Assembly (NCBI RefSeq): GCF_021916785.1
Contig: NZ_JAKCFC010000001.1
Span: 930,001 to 994,000 of the forward strand
Reading direction: 5' to 3'
DNA from: Mycolicibacterium lacusdiani
GTDB lineage: Bacteria > Actinomycetota > Actinomycetes > Mycobacteriales > Mycobacteriaceae
Length of the DNA stretch: 64,000 bases
Part shown: in pieces, positions 26,526 to 34,651 of the stretch
Layout: each line of letters begins with the position of its first letter
How positions within the stretch are numbered: position 1 is the first letter of the stretch
The notes under the pieces: generated by a model
Databases searched by the model: none
Told to the model about the DNA's origin: nothing
What the model saw: the letters and a program-made list of their open reading frames with translations, nothing else
Program-made: the position numbers and the translations under genes

Positions 26526-27596
26526 TCAGGCCTGACTCAGCGCAGCGGCGTCCTCGTCGACGGGCGCGAGGTCTCCTCCACCGGGAATCGGCGGGACCCG
26601 GGTGGCCCGTACGTAGACGGTGTCGCCCTCCCTCAGTCCGAGCGCCTCGGCGTCACCGCGGGTGATTTGCGCGGTGAACGGCGCGTTGTCGTTCGCGCCC
26701 CGCAGCTCGACGCGAACTTCGAAGCCCAGCATGACGATTCGATCGATGGTGGCGCGGATGACACCGGTCGCACTCACGCTGGATTCGCTCTGCGCGATGG
26801 CCATGTCCGGATTGCGGCCGACCCGGATGTCGTGCGGCCGCACCAGTGAACCGTTGAGCGAGGACACCGCGCCGAGGAACGACATCACGAAGGCGCTCGA
26901 AGGCGTGTCGTAGACCTCGTTGGGGGTGCCGACCTGCTCGATGCGGCCCTTGTTCAGCACGGCGATGCGGTCCGCGACGTCCAGCGCCTCAGCCTGGTCG
27001 TGGGTGACCAGCACGGTGGTGACGTGCACCTCGTCGTGCAGCCGGCGCAGCCAGGCCCGCAGATCCTCGCGCACCTTGGCGTCCAGCGCGCCGAACGGCT
27101 CGTCGAGGAGCAGGACCTGCGGATCGACGGCGAGGGCACGCGCGAGCGCCATGCGCTGGCGCTGCCCGCCCGAGAGCTGGTTCGGGTACCTGGTCTGGAA
27201 ACCCGCCAATCCAACGATCTCGAGCAGGTTGTCGACCTTGTCCTTGATCTCCGCCTTGGGCCGCTTGCGGATCTTCAGGCCGAACGCGACGTTGTCGCGC
27301 ACCGTGAGGTGCTTGAACGCTGCGTAGTGCTGGAACACGAAGCCGATGCCGCGCCGCTGCGGCGGGACGCGGGTGACGTCCTGACCCTTGATCGTTATGG
27401 TGCCGGTGTCGGGCTGATCGAGCCCGGCGATCGCGCGCAACAGCGTCGACTTACCCGACCCGCTGGGCCCGAGCAGCGCCGTCAGCGATCCCTCCGGCAC
27501 GTCGAAGTCGATGTCGTCGAGCGCGACGAAGTCGCCGTAGCGCTTGTTCGCGCCGCGAACGGTGATCGCGTTCTTGGTCGTATCGTCCGTCGTCAT
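26526..27596 (-). CDS. cysA: Sulfate ABC transporter ATP-binding protein
   Basis: ATPase of the sulfate/thiosulfate importer, 356 residues. Walker [10 protein letters not shown] near 40, signature LSGGQRQR near 140, Walker [13 protein letters not shown]-loop VTHDQ. The C-terminal ~110 residues form the regulatory/TOBE extension of CysA. Last gene of the subI-cysT-cysW-cysA operon; it ends 13 bases from the convergent sirB stop. Confidence 0.93.
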   Translation of the reverse strand: MTTDDTTKNAITVRGANKRYGDFVALDDIDFDVPEGSLTALLGPSGSGKSTLLRAIAGLDQPDTGTITIKGQDVTRVPPQRRGIGFVFQHYAAFKHLTVRDNVAFGLKIRKRPKAEIKDKVDNLLEIVGLAGFQTRYPNQLSGGQRQRMALARALAVDPQVLLLDEPFGALDAKVREDLRAWLRRLHDEVHVTTVLVTHDQAEALDVADRIAVLNKGRIEQVGTPNEVYDTPSSAFVMSFLGAVSSLNGSLVRPHDIRVGRNPDMAIAQSESSVSATGVIRATIDRIVMLGFEVRVELRGANDNAPFTAQITRGDAEALGLREGDTVYVRATRVPPIPGGGDLAPVDEDAAALSQA

Positions 27597-27621
27597 GTCA
27601 TCGGGTCCTTAATCGATAAGC

Positions 27622-28434
27622 CTATTTCGCCGCGCGCGCTCGGCGCGCATCGAGAATCACCTGGGCGACGAGCACGAACACCGCGACGGCCATCAGCAGT
27701 GTGGAGATGGCGTATGCGCCGTACTCCTGGCCCCGGTTGTAGCGGTCGGACACCAGCAGGGTGAGGGTCTGCGAGGTCCCCGGCAGGTTGGACGACACCA
27801 TGATCACGGCGCCGAACTCGCCGAGGGTCCGGGCGATGGTCAGCACGACGCCGTAGGTCAGCCCCCAGCGGATCGACGGCAGGGTGATCTTCCAGAACGT
27901 CTGCCACCACTTGGCACCCAGCATGGACGCCGCTTCCTCCTGGTCGGTGCCCAATTCGTGCAGCACGGGTTCGACCTCGCGGATCACGAACGGCACCGTG
28001 ACGAAGATGCTGGCGAGCACGATGCCGGGGAAGCTGAAGATGATCTTGAGCCCGAAGTCGTTCTCCACGAAGCCCATTGCACCCGCCGACCCCCACAGCA
28101 GGATCAGCGCGACGCCGACCACGACCGGCGAGACGGCGAACGGCAGGTCGATGACCGCCTGCAGGATGCTCTTGCCGCGAAAGCGATTGCGCGCCAGCAC
28201 CAGTGCGGTCGGGATGCCGAAGATGACGTTGAGCGGCACGACGATCGCGACGACGAGGAGCGACAGCTGCAGCGCCGAGATCGCGGCCGGCGTGCCGATC
28301 GAGGCGACGAACGAGCCGATCCCGGGTTCGAAGGTCCGCCACAGGATCAGGCCGACCGGGACGATGACGAGGATGAGGATGTAGGCCAGCGCGGTGTAGC
28401 GCAGGAGGTTGCGCACCAGCGGCGACAGGGTCAT
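27622..28434 (-). CDS. cysW: Sulfate ABC transporter permease CysW
   Basis: Membrane permease, 270 residues, with about six hydrophobic segments and the cytoplasmic EAA loop (EAASMLGAKWWQTFWKITLP) that contacts the ATPase. Its ATG overlaps the cysT stop. Pairs with CysT to form the sulfate channel. Confidence 0.92.
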   Translation of the reverse strand: MTLSPLVRNLLRYTALAYILILVIVPVGLILWRTFEPGIGSFVASIGTPAAISALQLSLLVVAIVVPLNVIFGIPTALVLARNRFRGKSILQAVIDLPFAVSPVVVGVALILLWGSAGAMGFVENDFGLKIIFSFPGIVLASIFVTVPFVIREVEPVLHELGTDQEEAASMLGAKWWQTFWKITLPSIRWGLTYGVVLTIARTLGEFGAVIMVSSNLPGTSQTLTLLVSDRYNRGQEYGAYAISTLLMAVAVFVLVAQVILDARRARAAK

Positions 28435-29315
28435 CGCGCCAGCTCCTCACGCTTGGCGGCGCGCGATCCGATCGCCCGCAGCACGAATAGGACGACGAAC
28501 GAGATCGCCAGCAGCACGATCGAGATGGCCGCCGCGCCCGTGCGGTCGTCGTTCTCGATCAGCGTGCGGATCCACTGTGACGACACCTCGGTCTCGCCGG
28601 GCACGGCGCCACCGATGAGGACGACGGAGCCGAACTCGCCGATCGCGCGCGAGAACGCGAGCCCCGCGCCCGACAGCAGCGAGGGCAGCAGCGCGGGCAG
28701 GATCACCCGCGTGAAGATGGTGACGTTGTTCGCGCCTAGGGACGCGGCCGCCTCTTCCACCTCGCGGTCGAGTTCGAGCAGGACGGGCTGAACCGATCGC
28801 ACGACGAAGGGCAGCGTGACGAACAGCAGCGCGACGCCGATGCCCCACTTGGTGTGCTGCAGGTGCAGATCGACCGGGCTGTTCGGCCCGTACAGCGCGA
28901 GCATGACGAGGCTCGCCACGATGGTCGGCAGCGCGAATGGCAGGTCGATGACTGCGTCGACGAGTCGCTTGCCCGGGAAGTCATCGCGCGTGAGGACCCA
29001 CGCGACCAGCAGCCCGAACACCAGATTGACCAGGGTGACGCCGATCGAGACGGTGATGGTCACCTTGAACGAGGCGATCGCGGCGTTCGATGTCACCGCA
29101 TCCCAGAACGCTCCCCACCCGCCGCCGGCGGCCTGCCAAAGGATGGCGGCGAGCGGGAGCAGCACGATGACGCTGAGCCACATCGTCGCCGCGCCGACTC
29201 GCAGACCCGTCGACCCGTACCGGCGGCTGAACCGGCTGGGCGCACGGCCGGGGCCACCGTCGCCGGTGACCTCGGGCCGAGCCGCCTCGGGATTGGGGGC
29301 TACCCCTGCGGTCAT
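28431..29315 (-). CDS. cysT: Sulfate ABC transporter permease CysT
   Basis: Membrane permease of 294 residues. A ~35-residue cytoplasmic N-terminus precedes the first membrane segment; the EAA loop reads EAAASLGANNVTIFTRVILP. The ATG overlaps the subI stop as ATGA, which fixes the start; the same frame continues upstream but only inside subI. Confidence 0.93.
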   Translation of the reverse strand: MTAGVAPNPEAARPEVTGDGGPGRAPSRFSRRYGSTGLRVGAATMWLSVIVLLPLAAILWQAAGGGWGAFWDAVTSNAAIASFKVTITVSIGVTLVNLVFGLLVAWVLTRDDFPGKRLVDAVIDLPFALPTIVASLVMLALYGPNSPVDLHLQHTKWGIGVALLFVTLPFVVRSVQPVLLELDREVEEAAASLGANNVTIFTRVILPALLPSLLSGAGLAFSRAIGEFGSVVLIGGAVPGETEVSSQWIRTLIENDDRTGAAAISIVLLAISFVVLFVLRAIGSRAAKREELAR

Positions 29316-30352
29316 CCAGTCGCCTGCTTGTAGATCTTGGTGACCGATCCGTTGTCCTTGTCGAACAGTGCGGGATCGACGGCGCTCCAGCCGCCGAGAT
29401 CGGCGATGGTCCACAGCTTCTCGGGCGTCGGGAAGTCGGCGGCGAATTGCTCGGCGACTGCGGGGTCGACGGGGCGGAAGCCTGCCTCGGCCCACACCTT
29501 CTGGCCCTCGGGGGTGTAGAGGAAGTTCTTCAGCGCGTTGGCCTGCTCCTGGTGTGCGCTACTGGTGACGACCGCGACGGGGTTTTCGATCTTGAAGGTC
29601 TGCGGCGGGTTGACGTGTTCGACGTCCTTGCCCTGGCGCTCGACGTTGATCGCCTCGTTCTCGTAGCTGATCAGCACGTCGCCGGTGCCCTGCAGGAACA
29701 CGTCGGTGGCCTCGCGGCCCGACCCGGGGCGGGTCTTGACGTGCTCGGTGACGAGCTCGTTGACGAAGTCGAGGCCGGCCTGAGCGTCCTTGCCGCCGTT
29801 GCTCTTCGCCGCATACGGCGCCAGCAGGTTCCACTTGGCCGAGCCGGAACTCAGCGGGCTCGGGGTGACCACCTCGAGGCCGGGCTGGAGCAGGTCGTCC
29901 CAGTCCTTGATGTTCTTCGGGTTGCCCTTGCGGACGACCAGGGAGACCACGGAGCCGAAGGGCACGCCCTTGGTGGCGTCGGCGTTCCAGTCCTTGGCGA
30001 CCTTGTCGGCCTTCACCAGCCGGGTCACGTCGGGCTCGACGGAGAAGTTGACGATGTCGGCGGGCTTGCCGTCGACGACGGCGCGGGACTGGTCGCCCGA
30101 TGCGCCGTAGGACGTGGTCACCGCGATGCCCTTGCCTGCCTCGGTCGCGGTGAACGCCGGAATGATCTTGCTCCATCCTGGTTCCGGCACGGCGTAGGCG
30201 ACGAGGGTCAGCGTGGTGTCCGCATCGCTCGCGCCGTCGCCGCCGGCGACGTCGCTCGCACCGCCGCCGCAGCCGGCGAGCAACGTGGCGGTGAGCGCCA
30301 GGGCGCCGACGGACAGCCAGGACTTCGTGGCCTTGGGCTTGAGAGTGGGCAT
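29312..30352 (-). CDS. subI: Sulfate-binding lipoprotein SubI
   Basis: Periplasmic sulfate-binding component, 346 residues, lipid-anchored: signal peptide with lipobox LLAGC, Cys28. Family motifs SYGASGDQSRAV (79-92) and SPLSSGSAKWNLL (165-177) line the sulfate site. The ATG has AAGGAAAGG just upstream. An upstream inverted repeat hides this ribosome site, and a leaderless Cys-codon small ORF precedes it, so expression is probably raised on cysteine shortage. First structural gene of the transporter operon. Confidence 0.94.
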   Translation of the reverse strand: MPTLKPKATKSWLSVGALALTATLLAGCGGGASDVAGGDGASDADTTLTLVAYAVPEPGWSKIIPAFTATEAGKGIAVTTSYGASGDQSRAVVDGKPADIVNFSVEPDVTRLVKADKVAKDWNADATKGVPFGSVVSLVVRKGNPKNIKDWDDLLQPGLEVVTPSPLSSGSAKWNLLAPYAAKSNGGKDAQAGLDFVNELVTEHVKTRPGSGREATDVFLQGTGDVLISYENEAINVERQGKDVEHVNPPQTFKIENPVAVVTSSAHQEQANALKNFLYTPEGQKVWAEAGFRPVDPAVAEQFAADFPTPEKLWTIADLGGWSAVDPALFDKDNGSVTKIYKQATG

Positions 30353-30356
30353 GACT

Positions 30357-30407
30357 GCCTTTCCTTGGGGGTGGGGAAGCTGCGGACCCCGTTCACGACG
30401 GAAAGGC
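30357..30407 (-). promoter_or_regulatory. Inverted repeat sequestering the subI Shine-Dalgarno
   Basis: On the minus strand GCCTTTCC (30407-30400) is a perfect 8-base complement of GGAAAGGC (30364-30357), which is part of the subI ribosome site AAGGAAAGG. The 35-base loop contains a GGGG and a CCCC run that could extend the stem. This is the structure expected of an attenuator that blocks ribosome entry unless an upstream event opens it. Confidence 0.65.
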
Positions 30408-30470
30408 GAAGGTGACAGTTCAAGGCTCGAACGAGCACGCGAGCCGACGCCAAACCGCGAACGGGCTGGG

Positions 30471-30563
30471 TCAGCGACAACAGGAAACGTCTGCAACAGC
30501 GCAGGAACCCACGGCAATGAGGGCCAAGACGTGGCCCTCGGTGCTGCCGGACGCTGCATGCAT
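30471..30563 (-). CDS. Cysteine-codon leader peptide upstream of subI
   Basis: Small ORF of 30 codons beginning with ATG seven bases after a TATTCT -10 box, so probably leaderless. It has Cys21 and ends SCCR with adjacent Cys28-Cys29 codons before the stop. It lies 118 bases upstream of the sulfate transporter operon. The layout matches the cysteine-responsive attenuator leader before sirA in this same window and those described before sulfur genes in M. smegmatis. Too short and compositionally plain to infer a peptide function. Confidence 0.7.
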   Translation of the reverse strand: MHAASGSTEGHVLALIAVGSCAVADVSCCR

Positions 30564-30570
30564 GGCGCGA

Positions 30571-30576
30571 AGAATA
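30571..30576 (-). promoter_or_regulatory. -10 element of the subI leader transcript
   Basis: TATTCT on the minus strand, seven bases before the leader-peptide ATG; places the transcription start at the ATG. No clear -35. Confidence 0.5.
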
Positions 30577-30633
30577 ACAGAGTTCAATTACCGCGGGCAG
30601 CAGCGGAGCGCCTCGGCGAGGGCTGTCGCCGCG

Positions 30634-30720
30634 TCACCTGGCGAGCAGCCACATGACGATGACTAACACCACCAGTGCCACCAGGATCAGCGTGACACGC
30701 GAGCGTGGCATTCCGTTCAC
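30634..30720 (-). CDS. Tiny single-pass membrane protein (28 aa)
   Basis: Begins GTG AAC GGA ATG; the GTG overlaps the stop of the preceding small gene as GTGA. After a basic stretch (MPRSRV) the rest is one hydrophobic segment ending in WLLAR. No enzyme features. Coupling to another small membrane protein suggests a two-component membrane unit. Could start at the ATG (25 residues). Function unknown. Confidence 0.6.
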   Translation of the reverse strand: MNGMPRSRVTLILVALVVLVIVMWLLAR

Positions 30721-30911
30721 GTTTCATCCTCCTCTGCATGGCGGGCACGACGTAGCAAACGGATCCCGTTGCCGAGGGCGCCGTCGAGAACCACCGCGGC
30801 CCCGTAGGCCAACGCCAGGACGACGGGCATGACCACGACGGTCTGGGCGACGAAGCCGAGGCCCGAAAGCCACAGTTCCACCCCGTCCCACCAATTCAGG
30901 ATGCCGCTCAC
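30717..30911 (-). CDS. Small membrane protein (64 aa)
   Basis: 64 residues: short amphipathic N-terminus with several Trp, one long hydrophobic segment (about 17-45), then a charged tail RLLRRARHAEEDET. GTG start chosen because an adjacent divergent gene begins 24 bases away; further upstream the frame is antisense to that gene. Probably co-translated with the 28-residue protein downstream. Function unknown. Confidence 0.65.
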   Translation of the reverse strand: MSGILNWWDGVELWLSGLGFVAQTVVVMPVVLALAYGAAVVLDGALGNGIRLLRRARHAEEDET

Positions 30912-30935
30912 CCGCACCACCCTACGATCTGTGTC

Positions 30936-32162
30936 GTGAACGCCTCCGACGCGACGACGACGTGCCTGGTTGCAGGGGGCGGACCTGCCGGCATGATGCT
31001 GGGTCTGCTGCTCGCCCGCGCCGGTATCGACGTGACGGTGATGGAGAAGCACGCGGACTTCCTGCGCGACTTTCGTGGCGACACCGTGCACGCCAGCACC
31101 CTGCGTCTGCTCGACGAATTGGGCCTCGGCGCGCAGTTCGCGGCTCTCCCGCACCGGATGATCGAGGGCGTCAACGCGACGATCCAGGACACCACGCTGC
31201 ACATCGACCTGAGACGCCTGCCGGGGCCGCACAAGCACATCGCTCTGGTGCCGCAGTGGGACTTTCTGGAACTGCTCGCGACGGCAGCGCGCCGCGAGCC
31301 GACGTTTCGGCTGCTGCGCAGCACGGAGGTGCTGGGTTTGACGCGGTCCGGCGGGAAGGTGACCGGGGTGCGCTACCGGGACGCCGACGGCGTCGAGAAG
31401 CAAATGCACGCCCACCTCACCGTGGCGTGCGACGGCCGCTCGTCGATCCTGCGCCAAGATGCCGGTCTTGCGACGCGCAACTTCGGCGCTCCGATGGACG
31501 TGTGGTGGTTCCGGCTGCCACGTCACGCGGACGATCTGCACGGTCTGAACGGCGTGTTCCAGTTCGGGCACGGCTGCGCCCTGATCGACCGAGGGGATTA
31601 CTTCCAGATCGCCTACCTGATTCGCAAGGGCGCCGATGCGGCGATGCGCGAGGAGGGCATCGAGTCGCTGCGCCGCGAGATCACCGAACTGGTGCCGTGG
31701 CTGGCCGACCGCGTCGACCAACTGGCGTCCTTCGACGACGTCAAGCTGCTCGACGTCCAGCTCAACCGGCTGCGACGGTGGTACGCCGACGGACTGTTGC
31801 TGATCGGGGACGCCGCTCACGCCATGTCACCGATTGGCGGCGTTGGGATCAACCTTGCGGTCGCGGACGCGGTCGCCGCCGCGCGCATCCTGGCCGGTCC
31901 CCTGCGCACCCACTCGGTCACCAGGCGCCGCCTGGCCGCCGTGCAGGCGAGGCGCTGGCTGCCTGCAGCGATCATTCAGCGCGTGCAGCGGACCGTGCAG
32001 GACCGCGCGATCGCCGTCGCCATCGGCAATCCGGAGGGCTTGCGCGAAGCCCCCAGGGCCGTGGTGCTGGCCAACCGCTTCCCCGCCTTGCGCGCCATCG
32101 CAGCGTACGGGGTGGCGATCGGCCCCCTGCCCGAGCACGCCCCCGACTACGCGCGCCGCTGA
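30936..32162 (+). CDS. FAD-dependent aromatic-ring-type monooxygenase
   Basis: Flavoprotein of 408 residues in the PHBH/UbiH family. FAD-binding GGGPAGMMLGLLLARAG at the N-terminus, the DG motif (VACDGRSSILR) near 165, and GDAAHAMSPIGGVGINLAVADA near 290, which binds the FAD ribityl. Substrate unknown; such enzymes hydroxylate phenols or quinone precursors. GTG start follows a possible divergent promoter shared with the small membrane protein gene. No neighbouring pathway gene fixes its role. Confidence 0.85.
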   Translation: MNASDATTTCLVAGGGPAGMMLGLLLARAGIDVTVMEKHADFLRDFRGDTVHASTLRLLDELGLGAQFAALPHRMIEGVNATIQDTTLHIDLRRLPGPHKHIALVPQWDFLELLATAARREPTFRLLRSTEVLGLTRSGGKVTGVRYRDADGVEKQMHAHLTVACDGRSSILRQDAGLATRNFGAPMDVWWFRLPRHADDLHGLNGVFQFGHGCALIDRGDYFQIAYLIRKGADAAMREEGIESLRREITELVPWLADRVDQLASFDDVKLLDVQLNRLRRWYADGLLLIGDAAHAMSPIGGVGINLAVADAVAAARILAGPLRTHSVTRRRLAAVQARRWLPAAIIQRVQRTVQDRAIAVAIGNPEGLREAPRAVVLANRFPALRAIAAYGVAIGPLPEHAPDYARR

Positions 32163-32206
32163 CCTCCGGGGAACGCACCGGTAGACGGGGGGTGCGTTTG
32201 CGGTCG

Positions 32207-34240
32207 ATGATGTGCGGCATGGTTCTGCAGCACACCGAGTCCTCCGACGGCGCCCGCGAGAATGGTCGCGGCGACGTCGAACCCTCGGCACCGTTCACCG
32301 TCACCGCTCCCGTCCCCTACGTCGCGGGTGGCGCGCTGCGGAATCCGTTCCCGCCGATCGCCGATTACGCGTTCCTCTCCGACTGCGAGAACACCTGCCT
32401 GATCTCGTCGGCCGGATCGGTCGAGTGGATGTGCGTGCCGCGTCCCGACTCCCCCAGCGTGTTCGGGGCGATCCTCGACCGCGGGGCGGGCCACTTCCGG
32501 CTCGGGCCGTACGGCGTGACGGTGCCTGCCGCGCGGCGGTATCTGCCCGGCAGCCTGATCCTCGAGACGACGTGGCAGACCCACACGGGGTGGCTCATCG
32601 TGCGCGACGCGCTGGTGATGGGGCCCTGGCACGATCTGGACACGCGGTCGCGCACGCACCGCCGCACCCCGATGGACTGGGATGCCGAGCACATCCTGCT
32701 CCGCACGGTGCGGTGTGTCAGCGGCGTCGTGGAATTGGTGATGAGCTGCGAGCCGTCGTTCGACTACCACCGCCAGAGTGCGACGTGGGAGTACTCGGCG
32801 GCGGCGTACGGCGAGGCCATCGCCCGCGCGGGCAAGGATCCCGAGGCGCATCCGACGCTGCGGCTGACCACCAACCTGCGCATCGGACTCGAGGGACACG
32901 AGGCACGCGCACGCACCCGACTCTCGGAGGGCGACAACGTCTTCGTCGCGCTGAGTTGGTCGAAGCACCCGTCGCCGCAGACGTTCGACGAGGCCGCCGA
33001 CAAGATGTGGAAGACGAGCGAGTCGTGGCGCCAGTGGATCAACATCGGCGACTTCCCCGACCATCCGTGGCGCTCCTATTTGCAGCGCAGCGCGCTCACG
33101 CTGAAGGGCCTCACCTACTCGCCCACCGGCGCACTGTTGGCGGCGAGCACCACGTCGCTCCCGGAAACACCTCAGGGCGAACGCAATTGGGATTACCGCT
33201 ACTCGTGGATTCGCGACTCTACGTTCGCCCTGTGGGGTCTCTACACGCTCGGACTGGATCGCGAGGCCGACGACTTCTTCGCGTTCATCGCCGACGTGTC
33301 GGGCGCCAACAACGGTGAGCGGCATCCACTTCAGGTGATGTACGCCGTGGGTGGTGAGCGACACCTGGTGGAGGAGGAATTAAATCACCTGTCGGGTTAC
33401 GACAACTCCCGGCCCGTGCGGATCGGCAACGGCGCGTTCGACCAGATGCAGCACGACATCTGGGGCACGATGCTCGATTCGGTGTACCTGCACGCGAAGT
33501 CGCGCGAACAGATCCCCGAGATGTTGTGGCCGGTGCTCAAGAATCAGGTCGAGGAGGCCATCAAGCACTGGAAGGAACCCGACCGGGGCATCTGGGAGGT
33601 CCGAGGCGAGCCGAAGCACTTCACGTCGAGCAAGATCATGTGCTGGGTGGCACTCGACCGCGGCTCGAAACTCGCCGAACTGCAAGGCGAGAAGAGCTAC
33701 GCCCAGCAGTGGCGGGCGATCGCCGAGGAGATCAAGGCCGACATACTGGAACACGGTGTCGACGCGCGTGGCGTGCTCACGCAGCGCTACGGCGACGACG
33801 CACTGGATGCGTCACTGTTGTTGGCGGTACTGGTGCGGTTCCTGCCGTCCGACGATCCGGTGGTACGCGCGACGGTGCTGGCCATCGCCGACGAACTCAC
33901 CGAAGACGGACTGGTCTTGCGCTACCGCGTGGAGGAGACCGACGACGGCCTGTCCGGCGAGGAGGGCACGTTCACGATCTGCTCCTTCTGGCTGGTGTCC
34001 GCGCTCGTCGAGATCGGTGAGTTCAGTCGCGCCAAGCACCTGTGCGAACGCCTGCTGTCGTTCGCCAGCCCGCTGCATCTGTACGCCGAGGAGATCGAGC
34101 CACGTACGGGCAGGCACCTCGGCAACTTCCCGCAGGCATTCACCCACCTCGCATTGATCAATGCGGTCGTTCACGTCATCCGCGCCGAGGACGAGGCCGA
34201 CAGCACCGGCGGCTTCCAGCCCGCGAACGCTCCCACCTGA
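32207..34240 (+). CDS. treH: GH15-family trehalase
   Basis: Glycoside hydrolase family 15 protein of about 677 residues. N-terminal beta-sandwich begins near PFPPIADYAFLSDCENTCL; the (alpha/alpha)6 barrel contains WDYRYSWIRDSTFALW and the catalytic-acid segment EEGTFTICSFW. M. tuberculosis Rv2402, at the same locus, is a characterised trehalase, so trehalose to two glucoses is the likely reaction; glucoamylase is the generic family label. Start uncertain: GTG 32192, ATG 32207, 32210 or 32219 are all in frame and none has a clear ribosome site. Confidence 0.85.
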   Translation: MMCGMVLQHTESSDGARENGRGDVEPSAPFTVTAPVPYVAGGALRNPFPPIADYAFLSDCENTCLISSAGSVEWMCVPRPDSPSVFGAILDRGAGHFRLGPYGVTVPAARRYLPGSLILETTWQTHTGWLIVRDALVMGPWHDLDTRSRTHRRTPMDWDAEHILLRTVRCVSGVVELVMSCEPSFDYHRQSATWEYSAAAYGEAIARAGKDPEAHPTLRLTTNLRIGLEGHEARARTRLSEGDNVFVALSWSKHPSPQTFDEAADKMWKTSESWRQWINIGDFPDHPWRSYLQRSALTLKGLTYSPTGALLAASTTSLPETPQGERNWDYRYSWIRDSTFALWGLYTLGLDREADDFFAFIADVSGANNGERHPLQVMYAVGGERHLVEEELNHLSGYDNSRPVRIGNGAFDQMQHDIWGTMLDSVYLHAKSREQIPEMLWPVLKNQVEEAIKHWKEPDRGIWEVRGEPKHFTSSKIMCWVALDRGSKLAELQGEKSYAQQWRAIAEEIKADILEHGVDARGVLTQRYGDDALDASLLLAVLVRFLPSDDPVVRATVLAIADELTEDGLVLRYRVEETDDGLSGEEGTFTICSFWLVSALVEIGEFSRAKHLCERLLSFASPLHLYAEEIEPRTGRHLGNFPQAFTHLALINAVVHVIRAEDEADSTGGFQPANAPT

Positions 34241-34308
34241 GTTCAGCCGTTCTTCAGACTCACGGCGCTTCGATGTCTCGACGGCGTCGGGTTCGAGGTC
34301 GAGAATGA

Positions 34309-34602
34309 GTGTGTCTCTCGAAAGGACGCCGTCATGAGCCAGCTCCGCACGCACCCGCATCCCGCCGCGACCTCGACGTCGCGGTCGGCATTCTGGTCGG
34401 GGTGCGCGGCTGCTCGGAGCGGGCGGCGTTCGAGGAATTGGTGGGCGTGGTCAACCGGACAGGGCTGGGACTGTTCAACGTGGCGGCCAGCCTGATCGCC
34501 GTTGCCGCGGGTTCCTCGTCGGCTGACGACACGGAGGCGTTCAACGCCTGGGGCGAGCTGATCCGGCGTGCCCGGGCCACTGCGTTGGCGCCCATCACCT
34601 GA
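34309..34602 (+). CDS. ANTAR-like protein, possibly frameshifted at its 5' end
   Basis: A reading frame of up to 97 residues whose centre (DLDVAVGILVGVRGCSERAAFEELVG, then LGLFNVAASLI) resembles an ANTAR RNA-binding domain, used for transcription antitermination. The only good start, ATG 34334 with AAAGGA seven bases upstream, is in a different frame that stops after about 52 codons. Either the gene starts at the weak GTG 34309, or one base has been lost or gained near 34340-34370 and it is a pseudogene. The stretch 34603-34651 holds only the promoter of the next gene. Confidence 0.45.
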   Translation: MCLSKGRRHEPAPHAPASRRDLDVAVGILVGVRGCSERAAFEELVGVVNRTGLGLFNVAASLIAVAAGSSSADDTEAFNAWGELIRRARATALAPIT

Positions 34603-34638
34603 GACTTGTCGGCGTCCCCACTTGTCGGTGGGTGGCCG

Positions 34639-34644
34639 TAGACT
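34639..34644 (+). promoter_or_regulatory. Leaderless -10 of the 13E12 family gene
   Basis: TAGACT followed by seven bases and GTG at 34652. Supports the GTG as both transcription and translation start. Confidence 0.45.
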
Positions 34645-34651
34645 CGAACAC

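Noticed and set aside
30962..32206. Trehalase frame extended upstream through the monooxygenase gene
   Set aside because: The upstream part is an out-of-frame shadow of the FAD monooxygenase; similarity to GH15 begins only after about 32207.
32147..33364. 405-codon minus-strand frame opposite trehalase
   Set aside because: Antisense shadow; the plus-strand GH15 motifs are unambiguous.
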